NCBI GenBank assembly: GCA_050013415.1
Contig: JBEKFH010000142.1
Location: 1 to 10,802, forward strand
DNA: 10,802 nucleotides
Reading direction: 5' to 3'
From: Palsa-506 sp050013415
Lineage (GTDB): Bacteria > Actinomycetota > Actinomycetes > Streptosporangiales > Streptosporangiaceae
Of the stretch, positions 4,843 through 10,802 are shown in pieces. The translations under genes and the position numbers were made by a program. Below the pieces are notes generated by a model. It was given only the letters and a program-made list of their open reading frames with translations, did not search any database and was not told the origin of the DNA. Numbering within the stretch: position 1 is the stretch's first letter; each line of letters opens with the position of its first letter.

Positions 4843-6621
4843 GTGATTCGTTTCGGTGTAGTCCTCGCGGTTGTCGTGGCGGCCATTGGCCTGCTTATCG
4901 GGGGAATTCTCACCAGCAGCCTGCTACTGGTTTACCTGGCGATCGGCGTCAGTTCGCTGGCTGCCGTGCTGCTGGTCATCGGGGTGGTTATCTGGCGCGA
5001 CGAGATCTTCCGCATCCCCGAGGCGGACAGCTCGCGCCCGACGCGGCAGCAGTCGGCGGAGGCGTTCGCGGCGGACGAGCTCGCGGAGGAGGACGAGCCG
5101 GCCGACCTGGCCGCGCGCCGGTCACTCGCAGCCGAGCGGGCCATGGCAGCCGAGCGGGCCATGGCGGCCGAGCGAACGAGTGGCTTCGAGTCGGCCGGCC
5201 CCAGAGAGTCACCGGGGACGGGGCTGCCCGGCGACCCGTGGCGGCTTCCGGACGAGCAGCGTTCCGCCGGCCGGCGGCGGCATGCTGCTCGTCCTGCCGC
5301 CGAGGATCCGAGGACGGCCCGGCCCCGGCCGGAGCGGCCCGCCGTCGCATCCGCCCCCTTGGCAGGCCCCGGGCGCGGGCGCTCGCAGCCGCGTCTGACG
5401 GATGCCGAGCGGCCCGCGCCGGCCGCGGGTGACCTTCCCGCCGCCAGCAAAGACGGGAGTAGCGCAGGAGCCGCGCCGTCGATCGAGCCAGCAGCGGCCG
5501 GCCCGGCGGCGGCCAAGGCCGGATCCTCCATATCGGGCACCGCCCCGGGCCCGGCCGCAGCGGCAACGGGGGCAGCCGGCCAGATCCCGCCGGGCCAGAT
5601 CCCGCCGGGCCAGATCCCGCCGGGCCAGGTCCCCCCCGGGCAGATCGCCCCAGGGCAGGTCCCCCCAGGGCCCCGGCCTGTGACGGCAGCCGCCGCCCCG
5701 TCCAAGCCAGCCGCCCCGTCCAAGCCCGCCGCGCAGGAGCGCGGGGCCGCGACAGCAGCCCCGCCTGCGACGCCTGGTCGGCCGGCGTCCGACCCGGCTC
5801 CGCCCGCATCGCCCCCCAGGCCCGCCGCCACCTCGGCTCCGGCCGCGCCTGCCCGGCCGGCGTCGCCGTCGGCTCCGCCCGCGTCCCTCCCCCGGCCCGC
5901 TGCCGCGTCCGCTCCGCCCGCATCGGCCGCCAGGCCCGCCGCCCCGGCCCCTGGTGCGCCCGTCCCGGCAGAGGCGGCCGCCACGCGTGTCGCGGCGTCA
6001 GCGCCGCCCAAGTTGCCTGTTGCTGCGGCTGCCCCGTCGGCCGCGTCCGACCGTCCGACCACCCCGCCCGGCACGCCAATCCGGCCCGCCACCCCGGCAG
6101 TGCCCGCCGCCCAGGCCGCCACCCCGGCAGCGCCCGCCGCCCAGGCCGCCACCCCGGCAGCGCCCGCCGCCCAGGCCGCCACCCCGGCAGCGCCCGCCGC
6201 CCAGGCCGCTGCGCCTGCCGCGTCCGCCAGGTCTGCCCCGCCCGCCGCGCCCACCCCGGCCGCGCCTGCCCGGCCTGCTCCGGAAGGCGCTCCCGCGGCC
6301 GGTAAGCCCGGCGCTGCCCAGGCCGGGCCCGCAGCGGTCGCGCCCGCCGCAGCCGCGCCCGCGCGCGCCGGAGTCGGCAAGCCGGAGCCGGGATCGGCCG
6401 ATGACCCTGGCCGGGGCAAGACGGCCGCCGCTGTGAGTGGTTCAGCCCCAGGCAATCCCGAGGTCACCGTGGTTCCCGGCATTACCAGGTATCACCGCCG
6501 TGACTGCATGCTCATCCGCTTCCTGGGCGAAGACGACCTCGAGCGCATGCCACGAGACGCGGCCGTGGCAGCGGGCTGCGTGCCGTGCAAGGCATGCAAG
6601 CCCGACCAGGAATCCGAATAG
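4843..6621 (+). CDS. Two-pass membrane protein with Pro/Ala-rich linker and Ada-like zinc motif; function unknown
   Basis: I do not recognise a named family for the whole 592-residue protein. GTG 4843 follows GGAG (4832-4835) by seven bases and lies 39 bases after divIVA. Two adjacent hydrophobic helices (about 4-24 and 27-50) form a hairpin followed by WRDEIFR, so the rest is probably cytoplasmic. Residues about 55-535 are low complexity, dominated by Ala, Pro, Arg and Gly, with tandem units AMAAER, QIPPG, AAPSKP and TPAAPAAQAA. The C-terminal 45 residues look folded: YHRRDC, then GCVPCKACKP, with candidate ligands H551, C555, C582 and C585. Spacings of 4, 27 and 3 equal those between C38, C42, C69 and C72 of E. 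coli Ada, but the Ada methyl-acceptor cysteine is a histidine here. A structural zinc site or nucleic-acid binding is inference. Expression with the division genes is suggested by spacing. Confidence 0.85.
   Translation: MIRFGVVLAVVVAAIGLLIGGILTSSLLLVYLAIGVSSLAAVLLVIGVVIWRDEIFRIPEADSSRPTRQQSAEAFAADELAEEDEPADLAARRSLAAERAMAAERAMAAERTSGFESAGPRESPGTGLPGDPWRLPDEQRSAGRRRHAARPAAEDPRTARPRPERPAVASAPLAGPGRGRSQPRLTDAERPAPAAGDLPAASKDGSSAGAAPSIEPAAAGPAAAKAGSSISGTAPGPAAAATGAAGQIPPGQIPPGQIPPGQVPPGQIAPGQVPPGPRPVTAAAAPSKPAAPSKPAAQERGAATAAPPATPGRPASDPAPPASPPRPAATSAPAAPARPASPSAPPASLPRPAAASAPPASAARPAAPAPGAPVPAEAAATRVAASAPPKLPVAAAAPSAASDRPTTPPGTPIRPATPAVPAAQAATPAAPAAQAATPAAPAAQAATPAAPAAQAAAPAASARSAPPAAPTPAAPARPAPEGAPAAGKPGAAQAGPAAVAPAAAAPARAGVGKPEPGSADDPGRGKTAAAVSGSAPGNPEVTVVPGITRYHRRDCMLIRFLGEDDLERMPRDAAVAAGCVPCKACKPDQESE
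5131..5166 (+). repeat. 18-base tandem duplication encoding AERAMA
   Basis: Bases 5131-5148 and 5149-5166 differ only at the last base and encode AERAMA twice; a third partial copy (5167-5174) follows. It sits just after the membrane hairpin of the unnamed membrane protein. Confidence 0.85.
5581..5670 (+). repeat. Six 15-base units encoding QIPPG-type pentapeptides
   Basis: Units begin at 5581, 5596, 5611, 5626, 5641 and 5656 and encode QIPPG three times, then QVPPG, QIAPG and QVPPG. The first three DNA units are identical and the last three have diverged at synonymous and conservative sites, a gradient typical of stepwise expansion. The Pro/Gly-rich peptide is expected to be disordered. Confidence 0.95.
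5692..5727 (+). repeat. 18-base tandem duplication encoding AAPSKP
   Basis: Bases 5692-5709 and 5710-5727 differ only at the final base and encode AAPSKP twice. These are among the few lysines in the otherwise uncharged linker. Confidence 0.85.
6091..6210 (+). repeat. Four 30-base tandem repeats encoding TPAAPAAQAA
   Basis: Units 6091-6120, 6121-6150, 6151-6180 and 6181-6210 encode TPAVPAAQAA once and TPAAPAAQAA three times. Units 2 and 3 are identical; units 1 and 4 each differ by one base. Such near-identity indicates a recent minisatellite-like expansion, so copy number may vary between strains. Confidence 0.97.
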
Positions 6622-6671
6622 CGCTACGACGCCGACTTCGAGCACATCGCCGCCCTCACCAGCCAGCCGCA

Positions 6672-6713
6672 CGCCTGGATTGCGCCACGCGGGAGCCTCG
6701 CCTGATCCAGGCG
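6672..6713 (+). terminator. Hairpin between convergent genes, possible bidirectional terminator
   Basis: CGCCTGGAT (6672-6680) and ATCCAGGCG (6705-6713) are perfect nine-base inverted repeats, extendable by two G-U pairs, enclosing a GC-rich loop. The hairpin is 50 bases past the stop of the membrane-protein gene and four bases past the ileS stop on the other strand. Neither side has a U-tract, so it would be a non-canonical, actinobacterial-style terminator. Termination itself is inferred. Confidence 0.5.
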
Positions 6714-6716
6714 CTG

Positions 6717-9700
6717 TCACGAGGGCGGCAGGCGGCGGATCCAGAACTCCAGGCCGAGGCCGGGCTCGGAATGCCCCTTCCCGTCGGCCTCAGCCCCGTC
6801 GGCCTCAGCCCCGTCGGCCTCAGCCCACTCGGCGGGACGCTCGCCGTAATCGGCGGCCAGCACCTCGCCGCTGATCAGCGGCCCGTGCTCGGTCAGCGCG
6901 GCGGCAAGTTCCGGGTCCGTCGCGGCCCAGCGCAGTGAGATCCGGTCGCTGACGTCGAGCCCGTCGTTCTTGCGCGCGTCCTGCACCAGCCGCACGACCT
7001 CGCGGGCGAGCCCCTCGCGGCGCAGTTCCGGCGTAATCGTGACCTCCAGCGCCACCGTCTCGCCGCCCGCCGAGGCCACCGCCCAGCCCGACCGCGGCGT
7101 CTGCGTGACGATGACGTCGTCCGGTTCCAGGGTCACCGGCGAGCCGCCGGCCAGCACGGACACCGAACCGGCCGAGCGGAGCCCGGCAGCCAGCGCCGCC
7201 GGGTCCGCCGCCCCGGTGATCGCCGCGGCGACCGCCGGGGTTCCCTTGCCGAAACGCCGGCCGAGGGCGCGGAAGTTCGGCTTCACCGTCACGTCGACCA
7301 GGTCCTCGCCGACACTGGCCAGCGTGTCGAGCGCGCGCACGTTGAGCTCGTCGGCGAGCTGCGCGCGGAGTTCGCCGGTTAGCTCGCCGAAGCCGTCCGC
7401 GCTGACCAGCGCGCGCGCCAGCGGCTGCCGGGTCCGCACCACGGCCGACGAGCGCGCCGAGCGGCCGAGGTCGACCAGCCGCCGGGTCAGCGCCATCTGC
7501 CCGGACAGCCGCTCGTCGATCAGGCCGGCGTCAGCCGCCGGCCAGGCGGCGAGGTGCACCGAGTCCGGCGCGCCGTCGGTCCGCAGCACCCCCCACAGGT
7601 AGTCGGTCAGGAACGGCACCAGCGGCGCCATCAGCCGGGTCAGCGTCTCCAGGCACTCGTGCAGGGTGGCGAACGCCGCCGCCCCGCCGGGAGTCCCCGG
7701 CCCGTCCCAGAAACGGCGCCGGGACCGCCGCACGTACCAGTTGGACACATCGTCGATGAAGGCGGCCATCCGCCGCCCGGCGGTCGCGGAGTCGAACGCC
7801 TCCATCGCCGTCGTGACGTCCCGCACCAGCGCGTGCAACTCGCTCAGCACCCACCTGTCCAGCGCCGGCCTCTGCTCCGGGGCCGGCGCCTCACTGCTGC
7901 GTTCCGGATCCCAGGCATTACCCTGCGCGGCGCCGGCATTCGCGTAGAGGACCAGGAACGACGCGGTGCTGTAGTAGGTCAGCAGAACCTTGCGGACGAT
8001 CTCCTCCAGCACGCCCGGCGCGATCCGCCGGGCCGCCCAGGGCGATCCGCTCGCGGTGAAGAACCAGCGCAGCGCGTCCGCCCCGGTCGCGTCCATCAGC
8101 GGGATCGGCTCCAGCACGTTGCCGAGGTGCTTGCTCATCTTTCGCCCGCGCTCGTCGGCGATCAGGCCCAGGCAGAGCACGTTCTCGTACGAGGACCGGC
8201 CGAAGACCAGCGTGCCGACCGCCATCAGCGAGTAGAACCAGCCCCTGGTCTGGTCGATCGCCTCGGCGATGAACTGCGCCGGGTAGGCAGCCTCGAACTC
8301 GGCCTGGTTGTGCCGCGGTGCGCCGAACTGCGCGAACGGCATCGAGCCCGAGTCGTACCAGCCGTCGATTACCTCCGGCACCCGGCGCGCCTCGCCGCCG
8401 CACTTCGGGCAGGCGATCACCACCTCGTCCACGAACGGCCGGTGCGGGTCCAGCCCGGCAAGGTCCCGGCCGGCCAGCTCGGAAAGCTCGGCCAGCGACC
8501 CGGCGCAGGTGACGTGCTCGTCGGCGCAGAGCCACAGCGGCAGCGGGGTGCCCCAGTACCGGCTGCGCGACATCGCCCAGTCGACATTGTTGCGCAGCCA
8601 CTCCCCGTAGCGGCCGTGCTTGATGGTCGGCGGCTGCCAGTTGGTCTTCTCGTTCTCCGCGAGCAGCTCGTCCTTGATCGCCGTGGTGCGGATGTACCAG
8701 GACGGCAGCGCGTAGTACAGCAGCGGCGTGCCGCACCGCCAGCAGTGCGGGTAGCTGTGCTCGTGCGGCTCCAGCCGGAACAGCAGCCCGCGGTCGGCGA
8801 GGTCGGCGGCCAGCGGCGCGTCGGCATCCTTGAAGAACAGCCCGCCGACCAGCGGCACGTGATCCTCGAACCTGCCGTCCGGCCGCACCGGGTTGACCAC
8901 CGGCAGCCCGTGCGCCCTGCCGGTTTCCATGTCGTCCGCGCCGAACGCCGGCGCGAGGTGCACCAGGCCGGTTCCGTCCTCCGTGGTGACGAAGCCCCCG
9001 GTCACCACCCGGTGCGCGTCCGGAATCTCGATAAGACTGAACGGAGGGCGGTAGGTTGCTCCCGCCAGCAGAGCGCCCGGGATGCGGGCTGCGATGTGCC
9101 AGCCCTCGCCGAGCACCCGGCCGAGCAGCGCCTCCGCGACGACCACGCGGTCGCTGTCTCCGGACTTCCTGGCAACCACGTAGGTCTCGTCCGGGTGCAC
9201 GGCCACCGCTGTGTTGGAAACCAGCGTCCATGGCGTCGTCGTCCAGACCAGCAGGTCGGCGCCCTTGAGCTGGGGATCGGCGCCGTCCGGGAGGGTGAGC
9301 AGCGGGAACCGGACCGTCACCGACGGGTCGGTGACCATCTGGTAGACATCGGGCTGGCCCAGCTCGTGATCAGAGAGCGGGGTGCCGCAGCGCGGGCAGT
9401 AAGGGCTGATCCGGAAGTCCTTGACCAGCAGGCCCTTGTCAAAGATGACCTTGAGCGACCACCAGACGGACTCGATGTAGGAGGAGTCCATCGTCCGGTA
9501 GGCGCTGGCCGTGTCGACCCAGTAGCCCATCCGCTCGGTCATCGCCTCGAACGCGTCGACATGCCGCAGCACCGACTCGCGGCACCGCTCGTTGAACTCG
9601 GCGATGCCGTAGGCCTCGATGTCCTTCTTGCTGGTCAGGCCGAGTTCCTTCTCCACGGCCACCTCGACGGGCAGGCCGTGGCAGTCCCAGCCAGCCCGGC

Positions 9701-10058
9701 GCGGCACGTGAAAACCCTGCATGGTCTTGAACCGCGGGAACGCGTCCTTGAACACCCGCGCCTCGACGTGGTGCACGCCCGGCATGCCGTTCGCGGTCGG
9801 CGGGCCCTCGTAGAAGGACCAGAGCGGGCCGTCCGCGCTCTGCTCGAGCGATCGCTGGAACAGGTCACCGTCGCGCCACCTGGCCAGCACCTGATGCTCC
9901 ATGGCGGGCAGGTCGATGACCGCCGGCAGCTCGGGGAAGTGCCGCCGCGCCGAGCCGGCCGCGGCGGGCTGCCGGGGGCTGGAGGCCGGCTGCCGGGGGC
10001 CGGAGGCCGGCTGCTGGGGCGTGGAGGCCGGCTGCTGGGGGTGCTGTGGGCTCGTCAT
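6717..10058 (-). CDS. ileS: Isoleucyl-tRNA synthetase, eukaryote-like (IleRS2) type
   Basis: IleRS charges tRNA-Ile with isoleucine in the cytoplasm and removes misactivated valine. The 1113-residue product has an Ala/Pro/Gln-rich repetitive N-terminus (1-36) and then the synthetase body starting near FPELPAVIDLP. The class I signature is GVHH (94-97) where most enzymes have HIGH; the second signature is KMSKH (640-644). GWDCHGLPVE follows the first. The CP1 editing domain shows VWTTTPWTLVSN (about 268-279) and GTGLVHLAPAFGADD (about 361-375). Cysteine pairs YCPRCG (about 219), HCWRCG (about 435) and CPKCGG (about 548) suggest zinc sites. The long C-terminal anticodon-binding region is IleRS2-like. 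It ends with an EADG repeat tail, at TGA 6719-6717. ATG 10058 is preceded by GGAAGG (10073-10068) at nine bases. It lies antisense to its neighbours and behind a T-box leader. Confidence 0.97.
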   Translation of the reverse strand: MTSPQHPQQPASTPQQPASGPRQPASSPRQPAAAGSARRHFPELPAVIDLPAMEHQVLARWRDGDLFQRSLEQSADGPLWSFYEGPPTANGMPGVHHVEARVFKDAFPRFKTMQGFHVPRRAGWDCHGLPVEVAVEKELGLTSKKDIEAYGIAEFNERCRESVLRHVDAFEAMTERMGYWVDTASAYRTMDSSYIESVWWSLKVIFDKGLLVKDFRISPYCPRCGTPLSDHELGQPDVYQMVTDPSVTVRFPLLTLPDGADPQLKGADLLVWTTTPWTLVSNTAVAVHPDETYVVARKSGDSDRVVVAEALLGRVLGEGWHIAARIPGALLAGATYRPPFSLIEIPDAHRVVTGGFVTTEDGTGLVHLAPAFGADDMETGRAHGLPVVNPVRPDGRFEDHVPLVGGLFFKDADAPLAADLADRGLLFRLEPHEHSYPHCWRCGTPLLYYALPSWYIRTTAIKDELLAENEKTNWQPPTIKHGRYGEWLRNNVDWAMSRSRYWGTPLPLWLCADEHVTCAGSLAELSELAGRDLAGLDPHRPFVDEVVIACPKCGGEARRVPEVIDGWYDSGSMPFAQFGAPRHNQAEFEAAYPAQFIAEAIDQTRGWFYSLMAVGTLVFGRSSYENVLCLGLIADERGRKMSKHLGNVLEPIPLMDATGADALRWFFTASGSPWAARRIAPGVLEEIVRKVLLTYYSTASFLVLYANAGAAQGNAWDPERSSEAPAPEQRPALDRWVLSELHALVRDVTTAMEAFDSATAGRRMAAFIDDVSNWYVRRSRRRFWDGPGTPGGAAAFATLHECLETLTRLMAPLVPFLTDYLWGVLRTDGAPDSVHLAAWPAADAGLIDERLSGQMALTRRLVDLGRSARSSAVVRTRQPLARALVSADGFGELTGELRAQLADELNVRALDTLASVGEDLVDVTVKPNFRALGRRFGKGTPAVAAAITGAADPAALAAGLRSAGSVSVLAGGSPVTLEPDDVIVTQTPRSGWAVASAGGETVALEVTITPELRREGLAREVVRLVQDARKNDGLDVSDRISLRWAATDPELAAALTEHGPLISGEVLAADYGERPAEWAEADGAEADGAEADGKGHSEPGLGLEFWIRRLPPS
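6781..6825 (-). repeat. Three exact 15-base repeats in the ileS 3' end
   Basis: The units 6781-6795, 6796-6810 and 6811-6825 are identical and encode an EADG-type pentapeptide (GAEAD phase) near the IleRS C-terminus. They add a short acidic, probably disordered stretch just before the final 20 or so residues. Confidence 0.93.
9967..10050 (-). repeat. 21-base tandem repeats in the ileS 5' end
   Basis: Four units (9967-9987, 9988-10008, 10009-10029, 10030-10050) encode, in translation order, PQHPQQ, PASTPQQ, PASGPRQ and PASSPRQ. They form a Pro/Gln/Ser N-terminal extension absent from most IleRS proteins. The unit closest to the start codon is the most diverged. Confidence 0.85.
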
Positions 10059-10067
10059 GGTCGGCGG

Positions 10068-10352
10068 CCTTCCGCGGATCAGCGCGCGAGCGGGCTCCTG
10101 AGCCCGCGGGCACGGCAGTTCGCGGAGGGACGAGGCGCGCCGGCGGCGGCCCCGCGGTACCACCCTCCTTGGCCGCGATCGGGTGCCTTGCGGCCCGGTC
10201 GTGACCCTCTCGCTTGAGTTCCTGCTGCCGGTTCTACTTGGCCTGGCCGGTTGGCCTGGTCGGCGCGCTGTCCTGCTCGCTGGCCTGCTCGCCGTTCCAG
10301 TCCCGCCTGGCGGGTGCCGTTCTTCCGGCGGCTCCGGGATGATCTGGTCCGC
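10068..10352 (-). promoter_or_regulatory. T-box riboswitch in the ileS leader (predicted tRNA-Ile sensor, translational type)
   Basis: The minus strand at 10166-10153 reads AGGGTGGTACCGCG, an exact match to the T-box consensus. The variable base of UGGN is U, matching the A discriminator of tRNA-Ile. A CGC/GCG pairing flanking the motif can form the usual bulged acceptor-binding hairpin. A hairpin 10352-10328 places an AUC (10343-10341) in its terminal loop, a candidate Ile specifier in an ultrashort Stem I as described for actinobacterial ileS leaders. Downstream, CCCTCCGCG (10129-10121) can pair with CGCGGAAGG (10076-10068), which contains the ileS ribosome-binding site, at eight of nine positions. 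No U-tract terminator is seen, so control of translation is more likely than attenuation. The T-box call is strong; the specifier and the exact switching structures are inferred. Confidence 0.9.
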
Positions 10353-10503
10353 TGCGCGTCGCCCCCGGGCTCCCACCAACCCCGGGTCGCTCCTGGCCGC
10401 CGCAGCGGCAGCTGTTCCCATCAGCGCCGTGCAGGATCACAGGATAACCGATGAGCCGCCCGGACGTGCGCCGCGACGCTGGCGCGCGCCTCGAGCGCGC
10501 GCG

Positions 10504-10560
10504 TTTGCGGTCCGCCCCGGTGACCACCTATCCTCCGGTGACTGCCCGCAATCAAGATCA
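10504..10560. promoter_or_regulatory. Candidate divergent promoter region for ileS and the dksA-like gene
   Basis: On the plus strand TTGCGG (10505-10510), an 18-base spacer and TATCCT (10529-10534) resemble a sigma-70-type promoter for the gene at 10601. On the minus strand TTGATT (10555-10550), a 17-base spacer and GATAGG (10532-10527) could serve ileS, giving a leader of about 460 bases. The two -10 candidates overlap. An eight-base direct repeat CCGGTGAC (10517-10524, 10535-10542) flanks them. All matches are partial. The rest of 10360-10600 holds only GC-rich sequence, including the palindrome GGCGCGCGCC (10481-10490). Confidence 0.3.
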
Positions 10561-10600
10561 TCGACTAGCCGGGCTGCAGAGCCGGCTGAGGAGGCGGGAG

Positions 10601-10802
10601 ATGGCGGCTGGTGCGCGTTCGGGTGCTGCCGCACTTCCGGTGCGGAAGGGCGAGGAACGCTGGACCGAGGACGAGCTGGCCATGGTGCGCGATAGCCTGA
10701 CGGCAGATGTTGCCGAGCTGCGCGTCGAGATTGACAAGGCCGAATCGGAGATCGCCGACCGGCTGCGGGACGCGACCGGCGACGCGGGCGACGACCAGGC
10801 GG
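10601..10802 (+). CDS. TraR/DksA-type zinc-finger protein, N-terminal part (runs off window)
   Basis: An ATG at 10601, preceded by GAGGAGG (10588-10594) at six bases, opens a frame with no stop up to the window end (67 codons). The product begins with a short Ala/Gly-rich segment, then LPVRKGEERWTEDELAMVR and a Glu/Arg-rich helical region ending GDAGDDQA. This matches the N-terminal half of actinobacterial TraR/DksA-family proteins, where LPVR, a WT motif and a GAGDDQADTG-like hinge precede the C4 zinc finger. That finger lies beyond the window. Relatives may bind RNA polymerase, but most actinobacterial members are uncharacterised, so the role is inference. The Lys/Ala-rich extension seen in many Streptomyces homologues is absent. 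In Streptomyces a gene of this family also neighbours ileS, supporting the assignment. Confidence 0.85.
   Translation, partial: MAAGARSGAAALPVRKGEERWTEDELAMVRDSLTADVAELRVEIDKAESEIADRLRDATGDAGDDQA

Noticed and set aside
6091..6210. CRISPR-like array of 30-base units
   Set aside because: The units are contiguous with no spacers, are in frame with the gene and encode a regular decapeptide, so this is a coding minisatellite.
4932..6482. A 516-codon Ala/Gly-rich open frame antisense to the membrane-protein gene
   Set aside because: It is a mirror of the Pro/Ala repeats. It has no plausible start signal, and the plus strand has a good ribosome site, membrane helices and a conserved C-terminus.
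10090..10107. Perfect seven-base hairpin GCGGGCT/AGCCCGC in the ileS leader as an intrinsic terminator
   Set aside because: No U-run follows it on the minus strand; it lies between the sequestrator arms and is more likely a structural spacer.
7554..10217. An 887-codon open frame antisense to ileS
   Set aside because: High GC makes stop codons rare in the complementary frames. The translation is Arg/Val/Gln/His-rich without domains, whereas the ileS strand has clear synthetase motifs.
10059..10421. Extension of ileS by 121 codons upstream of ATG 10058
   Set aside because: The region is the T-box leader. The peptide has no synthetase similarity, and GGAAGG is correctly placed before ATG 10058.
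10481..10504. Alternating GC palindrome as an operator or Z-DNA site
   Set aside because: Runs of this kind arise readily in such GC-rich DNA, and nothing else nearby supports a binding site.

Overview
The window is high-GC DNA (roughly 70% by eye) with strong G/C third-codon bias. It carries the distal end of an actinomycete division and cell-wall (dcw) cluster. Protein signatures (SepF and DivIVA/Wag31 N-termini, FtsZ tail DDDLDIPDFLK, translational-type ileS leader) are actinobacterial and closer to Streptomyces/Streptosporangiales-like lineages than to Mycobacterium. I cannot name the species.

Layout, left to right. Positions 1-1263 hold the 3' part of ftsZ. Six genes follow on the same strand with gaps of about 39-95 bases: pgeF (1358-2068), yggS (2139-2942), sepF (3005-3520), yggT (3598-3882), divIVA (3946-4803) and an unnamed two-pass membrane protein (4843-6621). 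The last has a very long Pro/Ala-rich linker and a C-terminal zinc-site motif resembling the Ada metal-binding domain. ileS (10058-6717) runs the opposite way and meets the membrane-protein gene tail to tail across a hairpin. The ileS leader (about 10059-10360, minus strand) contains an exact T-box motif and a predicted Shine-Dalgarno sequestrator, so it is very probably a tRNA-Ile-sensing T-box riboswitch. A divergent gene, cut by the window end (10601 onwards, plus strand), encodes the N-terminus of a TraR/DksA-type zinc-finger protein.

How the genes fit together. FtsZ polymerises at the division site. SepF tethers FtsZ to the membrane through its C-terminal tail. DivIVA marks curved membrane and directs polar or septal wall synthesis. 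PgeF, YggS and YggT are the usual companions of this block (the ylmD-E-F-G-divIVA-ileS order of Bacillus subtilis). ileS belongs to the same ancient block, but here it is inverted.

I found no exotic system, defence locus, prophage or insertion sequence. The most distinctive observations are: (a) the inverted ileS together with its T-box; (b) a GVHH active-site signature in IleRS in place of HIGH; (c) an Ada-like metal site with the methyl-acceptor cysteine replaced by histidine on a membrane-anchored protein; (d) many short tandem duplications of 15-30 bases, in coding sequence and across gene junctions, including two that overlap stop codons.
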